Notes under the pieces: model-generated | The model's database searches: none | Seen by the model: only the letters and a program-made list of their open reading frames with translations | What the model was told of the DNA's origin: nothing | Program-made: the position numbers and the translations under genes | Shown: piece by piece, positions 7,816 to 15,819 of the stretch | How positions within the stretch are numbered: position 1 is the stretch's first letter | Layout: every line of letters starts with the position of its first letter | Source: Mycobacterium pseudokansasii | Lineage (GTDB): Bacteria; Actinomycetota; Actinomycetes; Mycobacteriales; Mycobacteriaceae | Assembly (NCBI RefSeq): GCF_900566075.1 | Contig: NZ_UPHU01000001.1 | Location: forward strand, 6,200,325 to 6,264,324 | Direction of reading: 5' to 3' | Length of the DNA stretch: 64,000 bases

Positions 7816-8160
7816 ATGAAGCATCTGCTCGGTGTCGCGTGGTACGCCCTGCTGCTGGTCACCCTGACGATCGCCGCGCCCCTGACGGTGGCTGGCGCCT
7901 GCGGTGACCCCGTCCGCGCATCCGCGGGTCCGACCCGGGTGAGCCTGACCGGTATCCAGCATCCAGGCACCGGGTGGCCTACCGCTGAGCCGCAGATGAC
8001 CGGCCCGGCCGTGACCGGGCGGCCACGCCTTCGGGACAGCTACCCGGTGACGGTAGCCGAGTCCACCACCGACGCCGACGTTCCTACCTGGCCCTTCGCC
8101 GTCGGCACGATAGCCGCAGTCGCTGCCGGGGCGCTGTGGGCGATGCGGCGCCGGCCGTAG
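7816..8160 (+). CDS. Small two-pass or anchored membrane protein (Rv3851 type)
   Basis: The 114-residue protein has an N-terminal hydrophobic segment (residues 5-25, VAWYALLLVTLTIAAP) that could be an uncleaved signal. An extracytoplasmic Pro/Thr-rich linker of about 65 residues follows. A C-terminal helix (FAVGTIAAVAAGALWAM) ends in RRRP, a typical stop-transfer tail. It begins 15 bases after the coiled-coil gene and is probably cotranscribed with it. No function is recognised. Confidence 0.75.
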   Translation: MKHLLGVAWYALLLVTLTIAAPLTVAGACGDPVRASAGPTRVSLTGIQHPGTGWPTAEPQMTGPAVTGRPRLRDSYPVTVAESTTDADVPTWPFAVGTIAAVAAGALWAMRRRP

Positions 8161-8283
8161 CCGGCCGGCGCGCCCAGGTAGGCGAGATGGCGGCATACCG
8201 GGTCCTGGCATGATGGGACCCGAGTGCCTCGCGACTCAGTGAGCGACCCAAAGCAAACAGAGAAGTTGCAAAGGAGCGGCCGG

Positions 8284-8712
8284 ATGGCAGACCCGCAGGA
8301 TCGACCCGACGGCGAACCCGACGGCACACCGAGACCACCGGCCAAGAAGCAGCCCGCCAAGAAGGCCGCGAAAGCCCCCGCCAAGAAAGCCCCCGCCAAG
8401 AAAACGCCGGCCAAAAAGGCGCCCGCCAAGAAAGCCCCCGCCAAGAAAACGCCCGCCGACAACCCGGAACCCGCGCCCGCCGCGATGGCCGCCGCGCCAC
8501 CCGGGGTCCAGCAACGGGCGAAAACCAATGGTGAACTTGCCGCCGCGGCCAAAGATACCGCAGCACAAGCGAAGTCAACTGTCGACCGGGCCAATGACCC
8601 ACTTTCCCGAGACCTGGAACAGTCGTCGAACAGCTTCACCGTCCCGCTGTTGGTGGCCGTCGTGCTAAGCCTGCTGGCGATGTTGCTGGTGCGACAGCTG
8701 CGCCGCCACTAG
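8284..8712 (+). CDS. hns: Histone-like, membrane-anchored protein (mycobacterial Hns, Rv3852 type)
   Basis: The start is ATG 8284, with AAGGAG 7 bases upstream. The 142 residues contain a Lys/Ala/Pro block at about 18-58 made of repeated [10 protein letters not shown] units, as in histone H1 tails. An alanine-rich helix follows, and a single C-terminal membrane helix ([17 protein letters not shown]) ends in RQLRRH. In M. tuberculosis the protein is a membrane-anchored DNA-binding factor proposed to tether the nucleoid; despite its name it is unrelated in sequence to E. coli H-NS. The Lys/Ala repeats are also repetitive at DNA level. Confidence 0.9.
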   Translation: MADPQDRPDGEPDGTPRPPAKKQPAKKAAKAPAKKAPAKKTPAKKAPAKKAPAKKTPADNPEPAPAAMAAAPPGVQQRAKTNGELAAAAKDTAAQAKSTVDRANDPLSRDLEQSSNSFTVPLLVAVVLSLLAMLLVRQLRRH

Positions 8713-8716
8713 GCCG

Positions 8717-9199
8717 ATGCGCCACGTGTCGTTTCGGCCGACGGCCGATCTGGTCGACGACATCGGACCCGAGGTGCGCAGCTGCGACCTCCAATTCCGT
8801 CAGTTCGGCGGGCGCACGGAGTTCGCCGGGCCGATCAGCACGGTGCGCTGCTTTCAGGACAACGCCCTGCTGAAATCCGTGCTCTCCCAGCCGGGAGCTG
8901 GCGGCGTGCTGGTGATCGACGGCGCCGGCTCGTTACACACCGCACTTGTCGGCGATGTCATCGCCGAATTGGCCCGGTCCAACGGCTGGGCGGGCCTGGT
9001 GGTTCACGGCGCGGTGCGCGATTCCGTCGTACTGCGCGGCATCGACATCGGCATCAAAGCGCTGGGCACCAATCCCCGTAAGAGTGCCAAGACGGGCGCC
9101 GGAGACCGCGACGTCGACGTCACTTTGGGTGGCGTGACATTCGCGCCGGGCGAAGTCGTCTACAGCGACGACGACGGCATTGTCGTCGTCTCCCTGTGA
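8717..9199 (+). CDS. rraA: RraA family protein (formerly MenG)
   Basis: The 160-residue protein matches the regulator of RNase E activity A fold: TADLVDDI near the N-terminus, the GVLVIDGAG strand-loop, then VHGAVRD and [10 protein letters not shown], ending in [10 protein letters not shown]. It was once annotated as a menaquinone methyltransferase, but it lacks S-adenosylmethionine motifs. The family also includes metal-dependent aldolases/decarboxylases. It begins 4 bases after the hns stop, so the two are cotranscribed. An alternative GTG start lies at 8726. It converges on ethA with a 4-base gap. Confidence 0.92.
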   Translation: MRHVSFRPTADLVDDIGPEVRSCDLQFRQFGGRTEFAGPISTVRCFQDNALLKSVLSQPGAGGVLVIDGAGSLHTALVGDVIAELARSNGWAGLVVHGAVRDSVVLRGIDIGIKALGTNPRKSAKTGAGDRDVDVTLGGVTFAPGEVVYSDDDGIVVVSL

Positions 9200-9203
9200 A
9201 AAC

Positions 9204-10673
9204 CTAAACCCGCACGGGGGCATGCTTTTTGGAGAAGCGCAGCCCTTCGTCGTCGATCTTGCCGCGCCTGATCAGATGGATGTCGCGCAGATAGTTCTGA
9301 TTGAGCCGCCACGGCTTTCGCGAACCCTGCTTCGGCAGTTCGTCGATCGAGCGCAGCACGTAACCGGGAGTGAACTCCATGAACGGCCGTTCCTCGACAT
9401 CCGGACCCGGATGCTCGGCCATCACAGTGTCAAATCCATTAGCGTCCATGTAGTTCAGCACGCGGCAGACGAACTCCGACACCAGGTCGGCCTTCAGTGT
9501 CCACGAGGCATTGGTGTAGCCGACCGTATACGCCATGTTGGGTATCCCGGACAGCATCATGCCCTTGTAGGCCATCGTCTTGGTGAGATCCACCGGTTCT
9601 CCGTCGACGGAGGCGGTCGCCCCGCCGAAGAGTTGTAGGTTCAAACCCGTTGCGGTGACGATGATGTCGGCCGGAAGTTCACGTCCGGAATTCAGCCGGA
9701 TTCCGGATGGGGTAAACCGATCGATGGTGTCGGTAACCACCTCGACCTGCCCGTGGCGAATGGCACGGAACAGGTCGCCGTTGGGCACCAGGCACAACCG
9801 CTGGTCCCACGGATTGTAGTGCGGGCCAAAGTGCTTGCGCACGTCATAACCTTCGGGAAGCTGGCGCGCGGCCAGGCCCATGAACATCTTCCGCATCCGC
9901 CGCGGCCACTTCTGGCAGGCCCCGTACACCGCCGCCTGACGTAGCACGTTCTTCCACCGAACCGCGGAGTAGGCAAGCTTTTCCGGCAGAAAGCGGTTGA
10001 GTCTGTCGGCGATGCTGTCACTGTCCGGCTGGGAGACGATGTAGGTCGGCGAACGCTGCAGCATCGTGACGTGGTTGGCACCCGAATCCGCAAGTGCCGG
10101 AACGAGAGTGACGGCCGTGGCGCCACTTCCGATCACGACGATGTTCTTGCCCTCGTAGTCGAGGTCCTCGGGCCAGTGCTGCGGATGGATGATGGCGCCG
10201 GTGAAGTCCGCCGCGCCGGGGAACTTCGGCGAATAGCCCTGTTCGTAGTTGTAGTAGCCGCTGCACAGAAACAGGAATGAGCAGGTGAGCTGGCTGCGGG
10301 TGCCATTGGTCTCGATATTGACGGTCCAGCGGTTTTCGGCCGTCGACCAGTCGGCGCTGACGACTTTCTGGTCGAACCGGATGTGCTTGTCGATGCCGTA
10401 CATGGCCGCGGTGCCCTTGACGTACTCGAGAATCGGCTCGCCGTCGGCAATGGCCTGACGCTCGGTCCAGGGGCGGAACCTGAAGCCCAGGGTGTGCATA
10501 TCGGAGTCGGAGCGAATGCCGGGATAGCGAAACAGGTCCCAGGTGCCGCCCATGGCGGACCGCTTTTCCAGGATGGCGTAGCTCTTGGTGGGGCAGCGGT
10601 CCTGCAGATGCCAGGCCGCGCTCACGCCGGAAATACCCGCCCCCACGATGACGACGTCAAGATGCTCAGTCAT
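9204..10673 (-). CDS. ethA: Baeyer-Villiger monooxygenase EthA
   Basis: This FAD- and NADPH-dependent monooxygenase inserts oxygen next to ketones; in M. tuberculosis it activates ethionamide. It has 489 residues. The FAD Rossmann motif GAGISG is at residues 11-16. The family fingerprint F-x-G-x3-H-x3-W-P is at 157-168 (FTGAIIHPQHWP), and a second dinucleotide site GSGATAV lies near 180. The length and motifs are complete. It is divergently transcribed from ethR across a 76-bp operator region, so repression by EthR is expected. Confidence 0.96.
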   Translation of the reverse strand: MTEHLDVVIVGAGISGVSAAWHLQDRCPTKSYAILEKRSAMGGTWDLFRYPGIRSDSDMHTLGFRFRPWTERQAIADGEPILEYVKGTAAMYGIDKHIRFDQKVVSADWSTAENRWTVNIETNGTRSQLTCSFLFLCSGYYNYEQGYSPKFPGAADFTGAIIHPQHWPEDLDYEGKNIVVIGSGATAVTLVPALADSGANHVTMLQRSPTYIVSQPDSDSIADRLNRFLPEKLAYSAVRWKNVLRQAAVYGACQKWPRRMRKMFMGLAARQLPEGYDVRKHFGPHYNPWDQRLCLVPNGDLFRAIRHGQVEVVTDTIDRFTPSGIRLNSGRELPADIIVTATGLNLQLFGGATASVDGEPVDLTKTMAYKGMMLSGIPNMAYTVGYTNASWTLKADLVSEFVCRVLNYMDANGFDTVMAEHPGPDVEERPFMEFTPGYVLRSIDELPKQGSRKPWRLNQNYLRDIHLIRRGKIDDEGLRFSKKHAPVRV

Positions 10674-10677
10674 GGAA

Positions 10678-10740
10678 CCACGCTATCAACGCGCTGTTGA
10701 ATGCGTCAACGTAGTGTCGAAACTATCGACACACGGTAAG
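10678..10740. promoter_or_regulatory. EthR operator / ethA-ethR divergent promoter
   Basis: The 76-bp intergenic region contains the inverted repeat GTGTCGA (10714-10720) / TCGACAC (10726-10732) and related half sites TATCAACG (10684) and CGTCAACG (10704). M. tuberculosis EthR binds a comparable 55-bp element cooperatively with several dimers. The repeated TCAACG/TCGACAC elements support conservation of the operator. Confidence 0.75.
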
Positions 10741-10749
10741 CTGCGGGTC

Positions 10750-11397
10750 GTGGCCACTTCCCCGACCGGTCCGGCGTCGCTGCATCGCGGCCGGCGCACC
10801 GCTCGGCCATCCGGCGACGATCGTGAACTGGCCATCCTGGTTACCGCTGAAAAGCTGTTGGAAGATCGTCCACTGGCTGACATCTCGGTCGACGACCTGG
10901 CCAAGGGGGCAGGCATTTCGCGGCCGACGTTCTACTTCTATTTCCCGTCCAAGGAAGCGGTGCTGTTGACGCTGCTGGACCGGGTGGTCACCGAGGCCGA
11001 CACCGCGCTGGAAAACCTGATCCAGGCCGCGGACGCCGACCGCGACACCATGTGGCGTACCGGGATCAACGTTTTCTTCGAGACATTCGGTTCGCACAAG
11101 GCGGTCACCCGGGCCGGTCAGGCCGCTCGGGCAACCAACGCCGAGGTGCGGCACCTGTGGTCGACGTTCATGCAGAAGTGGATCTCCTACACCGCCGAGG
11201 TGATCGAGACAGAGCGCGACCGCGCCGCCGCGCCGGTAACCCTGCCCGCCCTGGAACTGGCCACCGCGCTCAATCTGATGAACGAACGGACGCTGTTCGC
11301 TTCCTTTGCCGCCGAACAGCCCTGTGTCCCGGAGGCGCACGTGCTGGACACGCTGGTGCACATCTGGGTCAGCAGTATCTACGGCGAGGGTCGTTAA
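10750..11397 (+). CDS. ethR: TetR-family repressor EthR
   Basis: EthR represses ethA. The GTG at 10750 gives 215 residues, against 216 as I recall for the M. tuberculosis protein. A disordered N-terminus with GRRTARPSG precedes the TetR helix-turn-helix at about residues 46-66 (VDDLAKGAGISRPTFYFYF). The ligand-binding domain is well conserved, including FFETFGSHKAVTRAGQAAR and NLMNERTLFASF. The frame is open further upstream, but an earlier start would run through the operator. Confidence 0.95.
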   Translation: MATSPTGPASLHRGRRTARPSGDDRELAILVTAEKLLEDRPLADISVDDLAKGAGISRPTFYFYFPSKEAVLLTLLDRVVTEADTALENLIQAADADRDTMWRTGINVFFETFGSHKAVTRAGQAARATNAEVRHLWSTFMQKWISYTAEVIETERDRAAAPVTLPALELATALNLMNERTLFASFAAEQPCVPEAHVLDTLVHIWVSSIYGEGR

Positions 11398-11406
11398 TCC
11401 CGACTG

Positions 11407-11807
11407 TCAATCGTGGCGTAACCGGTTCCGCACGGTTGCGATCGCGTCGTGGATGCCGCGGCGGGTTCGACCCGAGGCAGGTCCGGACAGCTGGTCCAGC
11501 AACTGACCGGCGACATCGCGCAATTTGGTGTTGGTGTCCTGCGACAACGTCACCAGCATGTGAGAATCCGGCCGGGATTGCGACCGCCATCGGTCAAGTC
11601 GGCCAACGTGACCTTCTGGCAGGCGCTGCCCAACGCGGTGCGTAGCACAGCACGTTTGCGTTCGGGGACTGCGACCAGCACCGGCTCGTCGTTGCACAGC
11701 CCGTCGAGAACAAACGGCACCACCGCGTCCAGGTACTCCGGCTCAGAGCGATAGAACAGCGCGGAATGCGACAGGCCTGGAGGCTTTACCCGGGTGCTCG
11801 TGGTCAT
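11407..11807 (-). pseudogene. Truncated, frameshifted MEDS-domain gene
   Basis: From ATG 11807 the frame encodes a clear MEDS sensory-domain start (GLSHSALFYRS, then LDGLCNDEPVLVAVPE and ADLTDGGRNPGRI) and hits TGA at 11550 after 85 residues, about half the domain. A second frame over 11407-11562 continues with SQDTNTKLRDVAGQLLDQL and ends just after ethR. Intact MEDS proteins have about 160 residues and usually sit in anti-sigma or kinase modules. An internal deletion plus frameshift is the simplest reading; the downstream piece could also be a separate 51-residue gene. Confidence 0.65.
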
Positions 11808-11914
11808 GCGGCCATCACCTTGTCCGCTAGAGGGCCTCCCCGTCCCCGCCTGCCGATGTTACCTTGCGCAGCCGGCGTACCGGCCGCAGCACCTTCGGCT
11901 GTCATACCCGCATG

Positions 11915-11928
11915 CGAACATATGTTCG
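11915..11928 (+). promoter_or_regulatory. LexA (SOS) box at the dinB start
   Basis: The palindrome CGAAC-ATAT-GTTCG fits the mycobacterial SOS box TCGAAC(N4)GTTCGA in all but the two outermost bases. It covers the ATG at 11922 of the DNA polymerase IV gene. LexA bound here would block transcription, so the gene is predicted to be DNA-damage inducible. Confidence 0.75.
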
Positions 11929-13124
11929 TGCGGAGTGAGGCTTGCATCCTGCACGCGGACCTGGATTCGTTCTATGCCTCCGTCGAGCAGCGCGACGACC
12001 CCGCAATGCGGGGCCGCCCGGTGATCGTCGGCGGCGGGGTTGTGCTGGCGGCCAGCTACGAGGCCAAGGCCTACGGCGTGCGCACGGCCATGGGTGGGGC
12101 CCAGGCGCGACGGTTATGTCCACACGCCGTGGTTGTGCCGCCGCGGATGAGCGCCTACACCCGGGCCAGCGAGGCGGTTTTCGTGGTGTTTCGGCATTGC
12201 ACACCGGTGGTGGAACCGCTCTCGGTGGACGAGGCTTTCCTCGATGTCGGCGGGCTGCGCCGGCTCTGCGGGACCCCGGTCGAGATCGCGACGCGGCTGC
12301 GCGCCGACGTACGCGAGCAGGTCGGCCTGCCCATCACCGTCGGAGTGGCACGGACGAAGTTCCTCGCCAAGGTCGCCAGCCAGCAGGCCAAACCCGACGG
12401 ATTGCTCCTGGTGCCGCCGGATCGGGAACTCGCATTTCTGCATCCGCTGCCGGTGCGCCGGTTGTGGGGCGTGGGCGCGGTGACCGCAGACAAGCTGCAC
12501 GCGCATGGCATTGATACGGTCGCCGACGTCGCCGAACTCAGCGAGTCCACGTTGGGCTCGATGGTCGGCGGCGCGATGGGCCGACAACTATATGCATTGT
12601 CGCGCAATATCGACCGCCGCCGGGTGACCGTCGGCGTGCGGCGCCGCTCGGTTGGCGCCCAACGAGCGCTGGGGCGAGCCGGCAGCAGCATGTCGCCCGC
12701 CGAGATCGACGCGGTGGTGATCACCCTGGTCGACCGGATCACCGACCGGATGCGCGCCGCCGGACGCACCGGCCGGACCGTGGTGCTGCGCCTGCGATTC
12801 GACGACTTCAGCCGCGCTACCCGGTCACACACGCTGCCGTGGGCGACCGCGTCGACGCAGCCTATCCTGGCGGCCGCCCGGCGGCTGCTCGCGGCTGCCG
12901 CGCCCGACATCGCCCGGCGGGGACTGACCCTGGTCGGCTTCGCGGTCTCCGGTATCGACCGCTGCGGCGCCCAGCAACTGATGCTGCCGTTTGACGGCGA
13001 GCCGCCGGACGTACTCGACCAGGCGGTGGACCAGATCCGGCGCCGCTTCGGCAAATCCGCGCTGACCCGCGCGGTGTTGATGGGCCGCGACCCGGGCGTG
13101 GAGATGGCGCGGCTACCGGACTGA
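11922..13124 (+). CDS. dinB: Y-family DNA polymerase IV, third mycobacterial DinB type
   Basis: This is a translesion polymerase. The first catalytic motif LHADLDSFYASVEQ places an aromatic steric gate (Tyr) after Phe; VLAASYEAKAYGV and the second catalytic SVDEAF follow, then the helix-hairpin-helix region VGAVTADKLHAHG. The C-terminal QQLMLPFD resembles a beta-clamp-binding motif. The gene order (near ethR, before the PHP gene) fits the M. smegmatis dinB3 locus as I recall it; M. tuberculosis has no polymerase here. The start is ATG 11922 (400 residues) or GTG 11928; both overlap the LexA box. Confidence 0.88.
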   Translation: MFVRSEACILHADLDSFYASVEQRDDPAMRGRPVIVGGGVVLAASYEAKAYGVRTAMGGAQARRLCPHAVVVPPRMSAYTRASEAVFVVFRHCTPVVEPLSVDEAFLDVGGLRRLCGTPVEIATRLRADVREQVGLPITVGVARTKFLAKVASQQAKPDGLLLVPPDRELAFLHPLPVRRLWGVGAVTADKLHAHGIDTVADVAELSESTLGSMVGGAMGRQLYALSRNIDRRRVTVGVRRRSVGAQRALGRAGSSMSPAEIDAVVITLVDRITDRMRAAGRTGRTVVLRLRFDDFSRATRSHTLPWATASTQPILAAARRLLAAAAPDIARRGLTLVGFAVSGIDRCGAQQLMLPFDGEPPDVLDQAVDQIRRRFGKSALTRAVLMGRDPGVEMARLPD

Positions 13125-14120
13125 CACCCACTCCAGCAGCTGCTCGGCCGGCCAGGCGTTGATGACACGGTCGACCGGAATACCGGCATCGAGAGCACGT
13201 TGCGCACCGTAACCAAGGAAATCCAGCTGCCCGGGCGCGTGGGCGTCGGTGTCGATGCTGAACACGCAACCGATCTCCAAGGCGAGGTTGAGCAGGCGCG
13301 TTGGCGGGTCCCGACGCTCGGGGCGGGAATTGATCTCTACCGCGGTGCCGTGGTCGCGGCAGGCGGTGAACACCGCCTCGGGGTCGAACTTCGATTCGGG
13401 CCGGATACCGCGGTTGCCGGAGACCAGCCGGCCCGTGCAGTGGCCCAGCACGTCGACGTGACCGTTGCACACCGCGCGGATCATCCGCCGCGTCATTGCG
13501 GCCGCATCCATCGCCAGCTTCGAGTGCACGCTGGCCACCACGATGTCGAGCCGGTCCAGCAGGTCCGGTTCCTGGTCCAGACTTCCGTCTTCCAGGATGT
13601 CGACCTCGATTCCGGTGAGGATGCGCATCGGGGCGAACTTGTCGCGCAGTTCGTCGATCACGTCGAGTTGCTTGCGCAACCGGTCCGGAGACAGGCCGTT
13701 GGCAATCGTCAGCCGCGGCGAATGGTCGGTCAGCGCGCAGTATTCATGGCCCAGCTCCGCGGCGGTGGCCATCATCTCCTCGATCGGCGCCGAGCCGTCG
13801 GACCAGTTCGAATGTAGGTGTAGATCGCCCCGCAGCGCGGCGCGCACCTCGCCCCCACCGAGATCCTCAGCAGCAGTGCGTAATTCAGCGAGGAGGTCGG
13901 GTTCACGGCCGGACCATGCCTGGTCGATGACCTTGGCGGTCTTGGGCCCGATGCCCGACAGCGACTGCCAGCTGTTTGCCTGGCCGTGCCGCTCGAGTGC
14001 AGCGTCGTCCAGTTTCTCGATAATGTCGGCGGCATTGCGGTAGGCCATGACGCGCCGCGGGTCATGGCGGCTTCGGTCCTTGTAGTAGGCGATCTGGCGC
14101 AGCGCGGTTACCGGATCCAT
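13113..14120 (-). CDS. PHP-domain protein with N-terminal helix-hairpin-helix (Rv3856c type)
   Basis: The 335 residues combine an N-terminal PolX-like 8-kDa/HhH region (SLSGIGPKTAKVID near 53-66) with a PHP phosphoesterase domain. Metal ligands are seen in DLHLHSNWSDG (99-109), ALTDHSP, GIEVDI, SVHSK, GHCTGR and DTDAH. Such PHP domains are metal-dependent nucleases or phosphatases. Here the nucleotidyltransferase part of PolX is absent, so it is not a polymerase. Its ATG directly abuts the stop of the upstream membrane gene (TAAATG). Its 3-prime end overlaps that of dinB by 12 bases, convergently. Confidence 0.88.
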   Translation of the reverse strand: MDPVTALRQIAYYKDRSRHDPRRVMAYRNAADIIEKLDDAALERHGQANSWQSLSGIGPKTAKVIDQAWSGREPDLLAELRTAAEDLGGGEVRAALRGDLHLHSNWSDGSAPIEEMMATAAELGHEYCALTDHSPRLTIANGLSPDRLRKQLDVIDELRDKFAPMRILTGIEVDILEDGSLDQEPDLLDRLDIVVASVHSKLAMDAAAMTRRMIRAVCNGHVDVLGHCTGRLVSGNRGIRPESKFDPEAVFTACRDHGTAVEINSRPERRDPPTRLLNLALEIGCVFSIDTDAHAPGQLDFLGYGAQRALDAGIPVDRVINAWPAEQLLEWVSVR

Positions 14121-14552
14121 TTACGTCAGCTGCCCTGCGATGAAGCCGGCGAAAACCACTGCGAATCCGCCTATTTCGCCGAGAATGAGCAAGGTCATGC
14201 CCAGCCGTGCTCCCGATGCCGGAGGATCGAATTGGTTTTCGGTGTCACGCCGGGCCCCGTGCCAGATGTAGGTCCCGATCGCGGCGACGAAAAAGAACAC
14301 CACCACCATCGCGGCCGTCAGGTTGACCCACGCCGGCCAGGCGCTGAGTTCGACGAAGACAGCGATCAACAGCGTCGCAAATGCGTACAGCAGCGCCGCG
14401 CGATGCGCGATATCAACATAGACGTGTGCCCGGCGCTGCTGGCTCACCATGATCTGGCGGTACTTCCACACCCCGAGGACAAGCGCCAGCAGGAAGATCA
14501 ATCCGGCCGCCAGCAGGGTGAGTTTGGTGTCGATTCCGAGTGCGTAGCTCAT
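14121..14552 (-). CDS. Four-helix membrane protein (longer version of Rv3857c)
   Basis: The 143-residue protein has four hydrophobic segments: about residues 10-27 (LLAAGLIFLLALVLGVW), 50-66, 75-95 (NLTAAMVVVFFFVAAIG) and 117-140. A charged loop QQRRAHVYVD lies between the first two. The M. tuberculosis gene in this place is annotated at only about 65 residues, so this may be the intact form. It is cotranscribed with, and directly abuts, the PHP gene. No function is recognised. Confidence 0.75.
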   Translation of the reverse strand: MSYALGIDTKLTLLAAGLIFLLALVLGVWKYRQIMVSQQRRAHVYVDIAHRAALLYAFATLLIAVFVELSAWPAWVNLTAAMVVVFFFVAAIGTYIWHGARRDTENQFDPPASGARLGMTLLILGEIGGFAVVFAGFIAGQLT

Positions 14553-14604
14553 CGTTCACCCGAGTCTAATTGCGCTTGTTGGACGCTGGACTACCGTCGG
14601 CTTC

Positions 14605-15468
14605 ATGCGATTCGCATTCAAGACCTCACCGCAAAACACCACGTGGGCCCAGATGCTGGCGGTCTGGCAGGAAGCCGACGACATCGACGTCTACGAATCC
14701 GGATGGACCTTCGATCACTTTTACCCGATCTTTTCCGACCCGAGCGGCCCATGCTTGGAAGGCTGGACGACTCTGACCGCACTCGCACAGGCCACCCGGA
14801 GGCTGCGGCTGGGCACCCTGGTCACCGGCATCCATTACCGGCACCCGGCGGTGCTGGCCAATATGGCCGCCGCCCTCGACATCATCTCCGACGGACGACT
14901 TGAATTGGGCATCGGCGCCGGCTGGAACGAGGAAGAGTCGGGCGCCTACGGTATCGAGCTGGGCAGCATCAAGGAACGCTTCGACAGATTCGAGGAGGCG
15001 TGCGCGGTGCTGGTCGGCCTGCTCAGCCAGGAGACCACCAATTTCGACGGCAAGTACTACCAGCTCAAGGACGCCCGCAACGAACCCAAGGGCCCGCAGC
15101 GGCCGCACCCATCGATCTGCATCGGCGGCAGCGGGGAAAGGCGGACGCTGCGGATCACCGCCCGCTATGCCCAGCACTGGAACTTCGTCGGCGGTCCGGC
15201 CGAGGAGTTCGCCCGCAAACGTGACGTGCTGGCCGCACATTGCGCCGACATTGGTCGCGATCCGAAGGAGATCACGCTGTCGGCCCACCTGCGCTTGGAC
15301 CCGGAACGAAACTACGAGCAGGTCATCGACAATGCGGCCGCACTGGCGGCCGAAGGACTGGACCTGGGGATCGTGTATATCTCGCCACCGCACGACCCCG
15401 CGGTTCTCCAGCCGCTCGCGGAGGCGATCCGGGAATCGGGGCTGCTTTCGGCATCTGGGCCCAGATAA
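14605..15468 (+). CDS. LLM-class, probably F420-dependent oxidoreductase
   Basis: This 287-residue luciferase-like TIM-barrel protein contains WTTLTALAQATRRLRLGTLV and the signature ELGIGAGWNEEE near residues 99-110, with PSICIGGSGERRTLRI near 172-187, as in F420-dependent reductases. Mycobacteria have dozens of such enzymes and the substrate cannot be inferred. It starts at ATG 14605, 52 bases from the divergent membrane gene, so the two probably share a promoter region. I do not know it from this place in M. tuberculosis. Confidence 0.85.
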   Translation: MRFAFKTSPQNTTWAQMLAVWQEADDIDVYESGWTFDHFYPIFSDPSGPCLEGWTTLTALAQATRRLRLGTLVTGIHYRHPAVLANMAAALDIISDGRLELGIGAGWNEEESGAYGIELGSIKERFDRFEEACAVLVGLLSQETTNFDGKYYQLKDARNEPKGPQRPHPSICIGGSGERRTLRITARYAQHWNFVGGPAEEFARKRDVLAAHCADIGRDPKEITLSAHLRLDPERNYEQVIDNAAALAAEGLDLGIVYISPPHDPAVLQPLAEAIRESGLLSASGPR

Positions 15469-15819
15469 CAACTCGATATCGTTGAGCAAACTCTTTGCGC
15501 CCGAGTGGGCGCAACCAGCTGCCGATCACATCGCAAAGCGCAACAGCTCTTCAGCGGTGACTAGGCGCTCGTTCCTGGCGGGAAACTCGTGACTCTTTAG
15601 CGGATGACGGAACCACGACCAGGCGATTCGCCCCACCCGTGACCGGGGTACTGGGTTGCTACGCACAGCGACACTCCCTGCGATCGGACAACTCGGGCGG
15701 AACTCCACAACGCATCGCTGTGACGGAGCCCACAGAACCTCATTAGACACCCGACGTCTGGCAAACAGCGGGCGACGCGCCGAGCAATCACCGGCGTGTT
15801 TCTGATGTTACTGGTGTGG
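15469..15819. other. 351-bp gap between convergent genes; possible gene remnant
   Basis: It lies between the LLM gene and the gltD stop. A minus-strand frame over 15526-15750 encodes 74 residues ending in HPLKSHEFPARNERL and VTAEELLRF, which looks protein-like, while its first half is Cys/Arg-rich and unconvincing. It may be the end of a decayed gene. No clear terminator was found. Confidence 0.4.
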
